A stretch of 64,000 nucleotides of DNA from Pseudomonas putida S13.1.2 (GTDB lineage: Bacteria; Pseudomonadota; Gammaproteobacteria; Pseudomonadales; Pseudomonadaceae): NCBI RefSeq assembly GCF_000498395.2, contig NZ_CP010979.1:4526001-4590000 (forward strand). The letters are read 5' to 3'. The notes beneath the pieces were generated by a model. It saw only the letters and a program-made list of their open reading frames with translations. It was not told the DNA's origin and ran no database searches. The number at the start of each line of letters is the position of its first letter. Positions within the stretch are counted from its first letter, which is position 1. Positions 26,274-34,765 of the stretch are shown here, piece after piece. A program made the position numbers and the translations under genes.

Positions 26274-27573
26274 TCGTCTGCGCCCAGTGTTGCTGGGCGC
26301 CGCTTTGCTGAGTGGCGCGGTGCATGCCGCGGTACAACCTCTTGATCGCGTGGTGGCCATCGTCGACAACGACGTGGTCATGCAAAGCCAGCTGAACCAG
26401 CGCGTGCATGAGGTGCAGCAAACCATCGCCAAGCGCGGCGGCGGCGTGCCGCCGACCAGCGCTCTGGAACAGCAGGTGCTGGAACGCCTGATCGTCGAGA
26501 ACCTGCAGCTGCAGATCGGCGAGCGTTCGGGCATCCGCATCACCGACGAAGAGCTGAACCAGGCCATCGGTACCATTGCCCAGCGCAATGGCATGTCCCT
26601 GGACCAGTTCCGCGCCGCCCTGGCCCGTGACGGCCTGTCGTTCGATGACGCTCGCGAGCAGGTCAAGCGCGAGATGATCATCAGCCGCGTGCGTCAGCGT
26701 CGCGTGGCCGAACGCATCCAGGTGTCGGAGCAGGAAGTGAAGAACTTCCTCAACTCCGACATGGGCAAGATGCAGATGTCGGAAGAGTACCGCTTGGCCA
26801 ACATCCTCATCCCGACCCCGGAAGCCGCCAGCTCGGATGATATCCAGAAGGCAGCGCGCAAGGTCGGAGACGTGTACCAGCAGCTGCGCCAGGGCGCCGA
26901 CTTCGGCCAGATGGCGATTGCCAACTCGGCTAGCGAAAACGCCCTGGAAGGCGGCGAGATGGGCTGGCGTAAAGCCGGCCAGCTGCCACCAGACTTCGCC
27001 AAGATGCTCAGCAGCATGCCGGTCGGTGAAATCACCCAGCCTATTCGCATCCCAAACGGCTTCATCATCCTCAAGCTCGAGGAGAAGCGCGGTGGCAGCG
27101 AGAACGTGCTGCGTGACGAAGTGCATGTACGCCACATCCTGATCAAGCCAAGTGAAATCCGCAGCGAAGCGGCCACCGAGCAACTGGCCGAGCGCCTGTA
27201 CGATCGCATCAAGAACGGCGAAGACTTCGGCGAGCTGGCGAAGAGCTTCTCGGAAGACCCGGGTTCGGCGCTCAACGGCGGCGACCTCAACTGGGTAGAC
27301 CCGAACAGCCTGGTACCGGAGTTCCGCGAACAGATGGCCAACGCCCAGCAAGGCGAAGTGACCAAACCGTTCAAGACCCAGTACGGCTGGCACGTTCTGG
27401 AAGTGCTGGGCCGCCGCGCCACCGACAGCACCGAACAGGCACGTGAGCAACAGGCCCAGAGCGTCCTGCGCAACCGCAAGTACGACGAAGAGCTGCAAAC
27501 CTGGCTGCGCCAGATTCGCGACGAAGCCTACGTTGAAATCAAGCTGCCTGGCGCTGACCAGGCCGCCCAGTGA
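26248..27573 (+). CDS. surA: Periplasmic chaperone and peptidyl-prolyl isomerase SurA
   Basis: A 441-residue outer-membrane-protein chaperone. After a signal peptide (cleaved near VHA) come the SurA N-domain (DRVVAIVDNDVVMQSQL) and two parvulin domains (about 185-285 and 295-395; second EVHVRHILIKPSEI). The GTG at 26248 has AAGG at good distance and overlaps lptD by 26 bases; the GTG at 26254 is an alternative. It helps fold LptD, so the lptD-surA linkage is functionally sensible. Confidence 0.95.
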   Translation: MNVKTKLIDRLRPVLLGAALLSGAVHAAVQPLDRVVAIVDNDVVMQSQLNQRVHEVQQTIAKRGGGVPPTSALEQQVLERLIVENLQLQIGERSGIRITDEELNQAIGTIAQRNGMSLDQFRAALARDGLSFDDAREQVKREMIISRVRQRRVAERIQVSEQEVKNFLNSDMGKMQMSEEYRLANILIPTPEAASSDDIQKAARKVGDVYQQLRQGADFGQMAIANSASENALEGGEMGWRKAGQLPPDFAKMLSSMPVGEITQPIRIPNGFIILKLEEKRGGSENVLRDEVHVRHILIKPSEIRSEAATEQLAERLYDRIKNGEDFGELAKSFSEDPGSALNGGDLNWVDPNSLVPEFREQMANAQQGEVTKPFKTQYGWHVLEVLGRRATDSTEQAREQQAQSVLRNRKYDEELQTWLRQIRDEAYVEIKLPGADQAAQ

Positions 27574-28559
27574 AGCCCCAGCGCTTCGCCGTCACCCCTG
27601 GCGAGCCTGCCGGCATAGGTCCCGACCTGTGCCTGCTGCTCGCCGCAGACGCCCAGCCCCACCCCCTGATCGCCATCACCAGCCGTGACCTGCTCGCCGA
27701 GCGGGCCACGCAGCTGGGGCTAGCCGTCAGCCTGCTGCCAGTCGCCCCGGGCCAATGGCCCGACCGGCCGGCACCCGCGGGCAGCCTGTACGTGTGGGAT
27801 ACCCCGCTTGCAGCCCCGGTAGTGCCAGGCCAGCTCGACAAAGCCAACGCGGCGTTCGTGCTGGAAACCCTGACCCGCGCCGGGCAAGGCTGCCTCGATG
27901 GGCATTTTGCCGGGATGATCACCGCCCCTGTGCACAAGGGCGTGATCAACGAAAGCGGTATCGCCTTCTCCGGGCATACCGAGTTCCTTGCCGAGCTGAC
28001 CCAGACCGCGCAGGTGGTAATGATGCTGGCCACCCGCGGCCTGCGCGTGGCCCTTGTAACCACGCACCTGCCGCTGCGTGATATTGCCGACGCCATCACT
28101 GCCGAGCGCGTCGAACGTGTAACCCGTATCCTGCATGCCGACATGCGCGACAAGTTCGGCATTGCCAACCCGCGCATACTGGTGTGCGGCCTCAACCCGC
28201 ACGCGGGCGAGGGCGGCCACCTGGGCCGCGAGGAAATCGACATCATCGAGCCGACCTTGGCCCGCCTGCGCACCGAAGGCATGGACCTGCGCGGGCCGCT
28301 GCCGGCCGATACCCTGTTTACCCCCAAATATCTGGAGCACTGCGACGCGGTGCTGGCGATGTACCACGACCAAGGCCTGCCTGTACTCAAGTACAAAGGT
28401 TTCGGCGCTGCAGTCAACGTGACCCTGGGCCTGCCGATCATCCGCACGTCGGTCGACCACGGCACCGCCCTGGACCTCGCCGGCACCGGCAACGTCGACA
28501 CCGGCAGCCTGCGCGTCGCGCTGGAAACCGCCTACCAGATGGCCGAGAACCGAACATGA
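27570..28559 (+). CDS. pdxA: 4-hydroxythreonine-4-phosphate dehydrogenase
   Basis: A 329-residue NAD-dependent metalloenzyme of vitamin B6 synthesis. Signatures are VTPGEPAGIGPDL, ITAPVHKGVINESG, SGHTEFLAE, GLNPHAGEGG, MYHDQGLPVLKYKGFG and RTSVDHGTALDLAG with metal-binding histidines. It overlaps surA by 4 bases and rsmA by 4 bases. Confidence 0.97.
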   Translation: MKPQRFAVTPGEPAGIGPDLCLLLAADAQPHPLIAITSRDLLAERATQLGLAVSLLPVAPGQWPDRPAPAGSLYVWDTPLAAPVVPGQLDKANAAFVLETLTRAGQGCLDGHFAGMITAPVHKGVINESGIAFSGHTEFLAELTQTAQVVMMLATRGLRVALVTTHLPLRDIADAITAERVERVTRILHADMRDKFGIANPRILVCGLNPHAGEGGHLGREEIDIIEPTLARLRTEGMDLRGPLPADTLFTPKYLEHCDAVLAMYHDQGLPVLKYKGFGAAVNVTLGLPIIRTSVDHGTALDLAGTGNVDTGSLRVALETAYQMAENRT

Positions 28560-29359
28560 ACGAGCAATACCAACACCGGGCACGCAAGCGCTTCGGCCAG
28601 AACTTCCTGCACGACGCCGGCATCATCGACCGCATCCTGCGTGCCATCAACGCTAAGGCCGGCGAACACCTGCTGGAAATCGGCCCGGGCCAGGGCGCCC
28701 TGACCGAAGGCCTGCTGGGCAGCGGTGCACAACTGGACGTGGTGGAGCTGGACAAGGACCTGGTGCCGATCCTGCAGCACAAGTTTGCTAACCGCTCCAA
28801 TTTCCGCCTGCACCAGGGCGACGCCCTGAAGTTCGACTTCAACCAGCTGGGCGTGCCACCGCGCAGCCTCAAGGTGGTGGGCAACCTGCCCTACAACATT
28901 TCCACCCCGCTGATCTTCCACCTGCTCAGCCATGCCGGGCTGATCCGCGACATGCACTTCATGCTGCAAAAGGAAGTGGTCGAGCGCATGGCCGCTGGCC
29001 CTGGCGGTGGGGACTGGGGGCGTTTGTCGATCATGGTGCAGTACCACTGCCGCGTCGAACACCTGTTCAACGTGGGCCCTGGCGCCTTCAACCCGCCGCC
29101 GAAAGTGGACTCGGCCATCGTCCGCCTGGTGCCGCACGAAGTGCTGCCGTTCCCGGCCAAGGACCACCTGCTGCTGGAGCGCGTCGTTCGCGAAGCCTTC
29201 AACCAGCGGCGCAAGACACTGCGCAATACCCTGAAAGGCCTGCTCGACAGCGCGGCCATCGAGGCAGCCGGCGTGGATGGCAGCCTGCGGCCCGAACAGC
29301 TGGACCTGGCGGCCTTTGTGCGCCTGGCTGACCAGCTGGCTGATCAGCAACCAGCCTGA
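28556..29359 (+). CDS. rsmA: 16S rRNA (A1518/A1519) dimethyltransferase
   Basis: A 267-residue SAM-dependent enzyme (KsgA). The motifs are RFGQNFLHD, LEIGPGQGALTEGL, VELDKDLVP, the catalytic NLPYNIS, and MLQKEVVERMAA. The ATG overlaps the pdxA stop (ATGA). The order pdxA-rsmA-apaG-apaH is the usual gammaproteobacterial one. Confidence 0.97.
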   Translation: MNEQYQHRARKRFGQNFLHDAGIIDRILRAINAKAGEHLLEIGPGQGALTEGLLGSGAQLDVVELDKDLVPILQHKFANRSNFRLHQGDALKFDFNQLGVPPRSLKVVGNLPYNISTPLIFHLLSHAGLIRDMHFMLQKEVVERMAAGPGGGDWGRLSIMVQYHCRVEHLFNVGPGAFNPPPKVDSAIVRLVPHEVLPFPAKDHLLLERVVREAFNQRRKTLRNTLKGLLDSAAIEAAGVDGSLRPEQLDLAAFVRLADQLADQQPA

Positions 29360-29370
29360 TCCAGCCTGTA

Positions 29371-29467
29371 CTGGCCTCTTCGCGGGCTTGCCCGCTCCCA
29401 CAGGTAAATCACCCCCTGCAAATGTGGTGAAAACCTGTGGGAGCGGGCATGCCCGCGAAGAGGCCAG
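29371..29467. repeat. Inverted REP pair between rsmA and apaG
   Basis: CTGGCCTCTTCGCGGGCTTG then CCCGCTCCCACAGG on the left, and the mirror image CCTGTGGGAGCGGGCATG then CCCGCGAAGAGGCCAG on the right. It separates rsmA from apaG within an otherwise tightly packed gene row and may lower or delimit transcripts between them. Confidence 0.9.
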
Positions 29468-29558
29468 TACATGCACCCCCAAGTCCCCACACCGCTGGCC
29501 CTCCCCCCTCCCAATGGCCTAGACTGCATTATTGCGTCAGCTCGCCCAAGGCCATTGC

Positions 29559-29939
29559 ATGTCCGATCCTCGCTATCTGATCGACGTCAGCGTCGTGACC
29601 CGCTACCTGAAAGAACAATCCGACCCCGAAAACAGTCGTTTCGCTTTCGCCTACACCATTACCGTGCAGAACAATGGCTCGCTCAAGGCGAAGCTGCTGT
29701 CACGCCACTGGCTGATCACCAATGGTGATGGCGAGGTGGAGGAAGTACGCGGCTCCGGCGTGGTTGGCCAGCAACCCAACATCGACCCGGGCCAGAGCCA
29801 CACCTATAGCAGCGGTGCGGTAATCACCACCCGCGTTGGCACCATGCAGGGCAGTTACCAGATGTTCGCCGAAGACGGTAAGCGCTTCGACGCCGAGATC
29901 GCCCCCTTCCGCCTCGCGGTGCCCGGGGCGCTGCACTGA
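29559..29939 (+). CDS. apaG: ApaG (DUF525) protein
   Basis: A 126-residue fibronectin-III-like beta protein usually found next to apaH. Its characteristic motifs are FAYTITVQNNGS, LLSRHWLITNG, VRGSGVVGQQPNIDPG and GSYQMF. ATG 29559 is where homologues start. The biochemical role is uncertain. Its stop overlaps the apaH start by one base (TGATG). Confidence 0.95.
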   Translation: MSDPRYLIDVSVVTRYLKEQSDPENSRFAFAYTITVQNNGSLKAKLLSRHWLITNGDGEVEEVRGSGVVGQQPNIDPGQSHTYSSGAVITTRVGTMQGSYQMFAEDGKRFDAEIAPFRLAVPGALH

Positions 29940-30805
29940 TGGCAACCTACGCCGTCGGTGACCTGCAGGGTTGCCTGCAACCCCTCAAGTGCCTGCTCGA
30001 CCGTGTCGGTTTCAACCCGGCCGTCGACCGCCTGTGGCTGGTCGGCGACCTGGTCAACCGCGGCCCCGAATCACTGGAAACCCTGCGCTTCCTGTATTCG
30101 ATCCGCCAGTCGCTGGTCTGCGTGCTGGGCAACCATGACCTGCACCTGCTGGCTGCCTGGCACAACGTCGAGCGCCTGAAGAAAAGCGACACGCTGCGCG
30201 AGGTTATCGAAGCACCGGACGCCGATCAGCTGTTCCACTGGCTGCGCCAGCAAAAACTGCTGCATTACGACGAGGCACGCGGCATTGCCATGGCGCACGC
30301 CGGCATCCCGCCACAGTGGACGCTCGGCCAGGCCCTTGGTCTTGCGGCCGAGGTGGAAGAAGTACTGCGCGACGATGGCCGCCTGAAGCTGTACCTCGAC
30401 GGCATGTACGGCAACGAGCCGAACAAGTGGAGCAAGAACCTTACCGGCATCGAACGCCTGCGGGTCATTACCAACTACTTCACACGCATGCGCTTCTGCA
30501 CCGCCGAGGGCAAACTCGACCTCAAGAGCAAGGAAGGCCTGGGCACCGCGCCCAAGGGTTACAAGCCCTGGTTTGCTCACAAGGACCGCCGCTCGCGGCA
30601 TGTAAAGATCATCTTCGGCCACTGGGCCGCCCTCGAAGGCCGCGTCAGCGAGCCAGGCGTCATCGCCCTGGACACCGGCTGCGTGTGGGGCGGCGCCATG
30701 ACCCTGTACAACGTCGACAGCGGCGAATACCACCGCTGTGACTGCGCCGACGACGGCACCCTGCGCCAGCCGGCACAACCCACTACACTCAACGTCCACA
30801 CCTGA
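29939..30805 (+). CDS. apaH: Symmetrical bis(5'-nucleosyl)-tetraphosphatase
   Basis: A 288-residue metallophosphoesterase that splits Ap4A into two ADP. The metal-binding blocks are YAVGDLQGC, GDLVNRGPESL and VLGNHDLH, with the later histidines in MAHAGIPP and FGHWAA. ApaH also removes Np4 RNA caps in bacteria. Confidence 0.97.
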   Translation: MATYAVGDLQGCLQPLKCLLDRVGFNPAVDRLWLVGDLVNRGPESLETLRFLYSIRQSLVCVLGNHDLHLLAAWHNVERLKKSDTLREVIEAPDADQLFHWLRQQKLLHYDEARGIAMAHAGIPPQWTLGQALGLAAEVEEVLRDDGRLKLYLDGMYGNEPNKWSKNLTGIERLRVITNYFTRMRFCTAEGKLDLKSKEGLGTAPKGYKPWFAHKDRRSRHVKIIFGHWAALEGRVSEPGVIALDTGCVWGGAMTLYNVDSGEYHRCDCADDGTLRQPAQPTTLNVHT

Positions 30806-30819
30806 AGGAAGTAGTACCC

Positions 30820-31152
30820 ATGAGCGAATTCAAGCGCATCCCTCCCGAGCAGGCCTTGGAGCTTCGCAAGCAAGAAGGTGCGGTCGTCGTCGACATTCGC
30901 GACTCGCAAGCCTTCGCCGCCGGCCACATCACCGGTGCCCGGCACCTGGATAACCATTCGGTTGCCGATTTCATCCGCAGCGCCGACCTCGACGCACCTA
31001 CCCTGGTGGTCTGCTACCACGGCAACTCCAGCCAGAGCGCTGCCGCCTACCTGGTCGGCCAGGGCTTTTCCGACGTGTACAGCGTGGACGGCGGCTTTGA
31101 ACTGTGGCGCGCCACCTACCCGGCCGAGACCGCCCAAGGCGCCGCCGAATAA
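30820..31152 (+). CDS. glpE: Thiosulfate sulfurtransferase GlpE (rhodanese)
   Basis: A 110-residue single rhodanese domain. The active-site loop is CYHGNSSQS with the persulfide cysteine near residue 65; VVDIRDSQAFAAGHI is the CH2-like N-terminal motif. The length is that of E. coli GlpE. It lies 14 bases after apaH, so it is probably in the same transcript. Its physiological sulfur acceptor is unclear. Confidence 0.93.
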   Translation: MSEFKRIPPEQALELRKQEGAVVVDIRDSQAFAAGHITGARHLDNHSVADFIRSADLDAPTLVVCYHGNSSQSAAAYLVGQGFSDVYSVDGGFELWRATYPAETAQGAAE

Positions 31153-31243
31153 ATATTTTCATTTTTACTGCAGCCCGCGCCCTGTGCGGGCTTGCGGCTT
31201 ATCTGACGAACGGTCGTTCGCAACTTCTCCGCCCCGCCGCCTT

Positions 31244-31270
31244 GAACTTACCGATAACCAACTATTCTTA
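31244..31270 (+). promoter_or_regulatory. AlgU (sigma-22/RpoE-type) promoter for prkA-yeaH-spoVR
   Basis: GAACTT at 31244-31249, a 16-base spacer, then TCTTA at 31266-31270. The AlgU consensus is GAACTT-N16/17-TCTGA, so one base of the -10 differs. The homologous operon in P. aeruginosa is reported to be AlgU-controlled. The 284-base gap it sits in has no other clear gene. A short GC hairpin after glpE (CCCGCGCCCTGTGCGGG near 31173) may end the glpE transcript. Confidence 0.75.
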
Positions 31271-31436
31271 AGCGCAGGCCATCCAGAAAAAGGGGAGAGC
31301 CGGTACACCGGCGTGCGGGTCATCGGTAGCGTTACAGGGTGTTCTGGGGGGTATACAGCAGCCGGCAAAACCGGTTGCATGCCAGCATCAGCTGACTGAT
31401 CCGGCGTCGTCTCCACGTATCGAGCGAGGTGACGTC

Positions 31437-33359
31437 ATGAGTATTTTTAGCCACTTCCAACAACGTTTCGAGTCCACGCGCCAGGAAGAACTCTCGCTGC
31501 AGGAGTACCTCGAGCTGTGCAAAGGGGATCGCAGTGCCTACGCATCGGCGGCCGAACGGCTGTTGCTGGCCATAGGTGAGCCAGAGCTGATCGACACCTC
31601 TACCAACTCCAGGCTGTCGCGCATCTTCTCCAACAAGGTTATCCGCCGCTATCCGGCCTTTGCCGACTTCCATGGCATGGAAGAGTGCATCGACCAGATC
31701 GTTTCTTATTTCCGCCACGCCGCCCAAGGCCTGGAAGAAAAGAAACAGATCCTCTATCTGCTGGGCCCGGTGGGCGGCGGTAAATCGTCGCTGGCCGAAA
31801 AACTCAAGCAGCTGATGGAAAAGGTCCCGTTTTATGCCATCAAGGGCTCGCCGGTATTCGAGTCGCCCCTGGGGTTGTTCAACGCCACCGAAGACGGGGC
31901 CATCCTCGAGGAGGAGTACGGCATCTCGCGGCGCTACCTGAACACCATCATGTCGCCCTGGGCCACCAAACGCCTGCAGGAGTTCGGCGGCGACATCAGC
32001 AAGTTCAAAGTGGTCAAGCTGTACCCGTCGATCCTCAACCAGATTGCCATCGCCAAGACCGAGCCGGGCGACGAGAACAACCAGGACATTTCCGCCCTGG
32101 TGGGCAAGGTCGATATTCGCAAACTTGAGGAATTCCCGCAGAACGACGCCGATGCCTACAGCTATTCGGGCGCGCTCTGCCGGGCCAACCAGGGCCTGAT
32201 GGAATTCGTCGAGATGTTCAAGGCGCCGATCAAGGTCCTGCACCCACTGCTCACGGCCACTCAGGAAGGCAACTACAACAGTACCGAGGGGCTTGGTGCC
32301 ATTCCCTACACCGGCATCCTGTTGGCCCACTCCAACGAATCGGAGTGGCACACCTTCCGCAACAACAAGAACAACGAGGCGTTCATCGACCGGATCTACA
32401 TCGTCAAGGTGCCGTACTGCCTGCGCGTCAGCGATGAGATCAAGATCTACGACAAGTTGCTGATCAACAGCTCGCTGGCCAAGGCCCATTGCGCGCCCGA
32501 CACCCTCAAGATGCTGGCCCAGTTCACCGTACTTTCGCGCCTCAAGGAGCCAGAGAACTCCAACATCTACTCGAAGATGCGCGTCTACGACGGCGAAAAC
32601 CTCAAGGACACCGACCCCAAGGCCAAGTCGATCCAGGAGTACCGCGACTCGGCAGGCGTCGACGAGGGCATGAACGGCCTGTCGACCCGCTTCGCCTTCA
32701 AGATCCTTTCCAAAGTCTTCAACTTCGACCCACACGAGATTGCGGCCAACCCCGTGCACCTGCTGTATGTGCTTGAGCAGCAGATCGAACAGGAACAGTT
32801 CCCTGCCGAAGTGCGCGAGCGTTACCTGCGCTACCTGAAGGAGTACCTGGCACCGCGCTATATCGAGTTCATCGGCAAGGAAATCCAGACCGCCTACCTG
32901 GAGTCCTACAGCGAATACGGCCAGAACATTTTCGACCGCTACGTGCTGTACGCCGACTTCTGGATCCAGGACCAGGAATACCGCGACCCGGAGACCGGCG
33001 AAATCCTCAACCGCATCGCCCTCAACGAAGAGCTGGAGAAGATCGAGAAACCGGCTGGCATCAGCAACCCGAAAGATTTCCGCAACGAAATCGTCAACTT
33101 CGTGCTGCGTGCCCGTGCCAACAACAATGGCAAGAACCCGAGCTGGCTGAGCTATGAAAAGCTGCGGGTGGTGATCGAGAAGAAAATGTTCTCCAACACC
33201 GAAGACCTGCTGCCAGTCATCAGCTTCAACGCCAAGGCCAGCAAGGAAGACCAACAGAAGCACAACGACTTCGTCACGCGCATGGTGGAGCGTGGCTACA
33301 CCGACAAACAGGTTCGTCTGCTGTCGGAATGGTACCTGCGGGTCAGGAAATCGCAATAA
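31437..33359 (+). CDS. prkA: PrkA-family AAA+ serine protein kinase (YeaG)
   Basis: A 640-residue stress protein with an AAA+ domain (Walker A GPVGGGKSSLAEKL near residue 110) and a C-terminal PrkA kinase-like domain. It is highly conserved with E. coli YeaG, which acts in nitrogen-starvation and stationary-phase adaptation. It is the first gene of a three-gene operon with a predicted AlgU promoter about 165 bases upstream. Confidence 0.95.
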   Translation: MSIFSHFQQRFESTRQEELSLQEYLELCKGDRSAYASAAERLLLAIGEPELIDTSTNSRLSRIFSNKVIRRYPAFADFHGMEECIDQIVSYFRHAAQGLEEKKQILYLLGPVGGGKSSLAEKLKQLMEKVPFYAIKGSPVFESPLGLFNATEDGAILEEEYGISRRYLNTIMSPWATKRLQEFGGDISKFKVVKLYPSILNQIAIAKTEPGDENNQDISALVGKVDIRKLEEFPQNDADAYSYSGALCRANQGLMEFVEMFKAPIKVLHPLLTATQEGNYNSTEGLGAIPYTGILLAHSNESEWHTFRNNKNNEAFIDRIYIVKVPYCLRVSDEIKIYDKLLINSSLAKAHCAPDTLKMLAQFTVLSRLKEPENSNIYSKMRVYDGENLKDTDPKAKSIQEYRDSAGVDEGMNGLSTRFAFKILSKVFNFDPHEIAANPVHLLYVLEQQIEQEQFPAEVRERYLRYLKEYLAPRYIEFIGKEIQTAYLESYSEYGQNIFDRYVLYADFWIQDQEYRDPETGEILNRIALNEELEKIEKPAGISNPKDFRNEIVNFVLRARANNNGKNPSWLSYEKLRVVIEKKMFSNTEDLLPVISFNAKASKEDQQKHNDFVTRMVERGYTDKQVRLLSEWYLRVRKSQ

Positions 33360-33490
33360 AGCGACAAGCTACACACTGCGCGCCCAACGCTGGCAAGCCA
33401 GCCTTGGGCGGCAGCAGCTGCCTTGCTGCCTTTAGGTGCAGCGAGCCCGTAGCTTGAAGCGTGCAGCTGTTCCCAGCTACCGGAGGGACC

Positions 33491-34765
33491 ATGAGCTACG
33501 TTATAGACCGACGCCTGAACGGCAAGAACAAGAGCACGGTCAACCGCCAGCGCTTCCTGCGGCGGTACCGTGAACACATCAAGAAAGCCGTCGAAGAGGC
33601 GGTAAGCCGCCGTTCCATCATGGACATGGAACATGGCGAGCAAATCAGCATTCCGGGGCGCGACATCGACGAACCCGTGCTCCACCACGGTCGCGGCGGC
33701 AAACAGACCGTCGTGCACCCTGGCAACAAGGAGTTCACTGCCGGCGAACATATCCCCAGGCCGCAAGGTGGTGGCGGGGGTGGCGGAGGCCGCGGCAAGG
33801 CGGGCAACTCCGGCGACGGCATGGACGATTTCGTCTTCCAGATCACCCAGGAAGAATTCCTCGAATTCATGTTCGAGGATCTCGAACTGCCCAACCTGGT
33901 CAAACGTCACCTGACCGGCACCGACACCTTCAAGACCGTACGCGCAGGTATCGCCAACGAGGGCAACCCGTCACGCATCAACATCGTGCGCACCTTGCGC
34001 TCGGCGCATGCCCGCCGTATCGCCCTGACCGGCAGCAGCCGCGCACTGCTGCGCGAAGCACAAAAGGAACTCGACCGCCTGCGGGTCGAGGAGCCGGACA
34101 ACTTCACCGATATCCAGGAAGTCGAACAGGAAATCGAACGCCTGAAGGCACGCATCAATCGGCTGCCCTTCCTCGACACCTTCGACCTCAAGTACAACCT
34201 GCTGGTCAAGCAGCCCAACCCCAGTTCCAAGGCGGTGATGTTCTGCCTGATGGACGTGTCCGGCTCCATGACCCAGGCCACCAAGGACATCGCCAAGCGC
34301 TTCTTCATCCTGCTGTACCTGTTCCTCAAGCGTAACTACGACCGCATCGAGGTGGTGTTCATCCGCCACCACACCAGCGCCCGGGAAGTCGACGAGGAAG
34401 AGTTCTTCTACTCGCGGGAAACCGGCGGCACCATCGTTTCCAGCGCGCTAAAGCTGATGCAGGAGATCATGGCCGAACGCTACCCGGCCAGCGACTGGAA
34501 CATCTACGCCGCCCAGGCTTCTGACGGCGACAACTGGAACGACGACTCGCCAATCTGCCGCGACATTCTGTCCAAGCAGATCATGCCGCACGTGCAGTAC
34601 TACACTTACGTCGAGATCACCCCCCGTGAGCACCAGGCGCTGTGGTATGAATACGAACGCATCGGTGAAGCCTTCCCCGACACGTTCGCCCAGCAGCAGT
34701 TGGTATCGGCCGGCGATATCTACCCGGTCTTCCGTGAACTCTTCCAGCGCAGGTTAGCCACATGA
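33491..34765 (+). CDS. YeaH/YhbH family von Willebrand A-like protein
   Basis: A 424-residue DUF444 protein. The N-terminal half is basic; residues 92-110 form a glycine run (QGGGGGGGGRGKAG). The C-terminal part carries a MIDAS-like MDVSGSMTQATKD motif. ATG 33491 follows GGAGGGACC. DUF444 proteins travel with PrkA and SpoVR. The 4-base overlap with spoVR shows coupling. Confidence 0.92.
   Translation: MSYVIDRRLNGKNKSTVNRQRFLRRYREHIKKAVEEAVSRRSIMDMEHGEQISIPGRDIDEPVLHHGRGGKQTVVHPGNKEFTAGEHIPRPQGGGGGGGGRGKAGNSGDGMDDFVFQITQEEFLEFMFEDLELPNLVKRHLTGTDTFKTVRAGIANEGNPSRINIVRTLRSAHARRIALTGSSRALLREAQKELDRLRVEEPDNFTDIQEVEQEIERLKARINRLPFLDTFDLKYNLLVKQPNPSSKAVMFCLMDVSGSMTQATKDIAKRFFILLYLFLKRNYDRIEVVFIRHHTSAREVDEEEFFYSRETGGTIVSSALKLMQEIMAERYPASDWNIYAAQASDGDNWNDDSPICRDILSKQIMPHVQYYTYVEITPREHQALWYEYERIGEAFPDTFAQQQLVSAGDIYPVFRELFQRRLAT

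Noticed and set aside
31332..33356. A 674-codon open frame antisense to prkA
   Set aside because: Codon bias and conservation belong to prkA on the other strand; no start region or family match.
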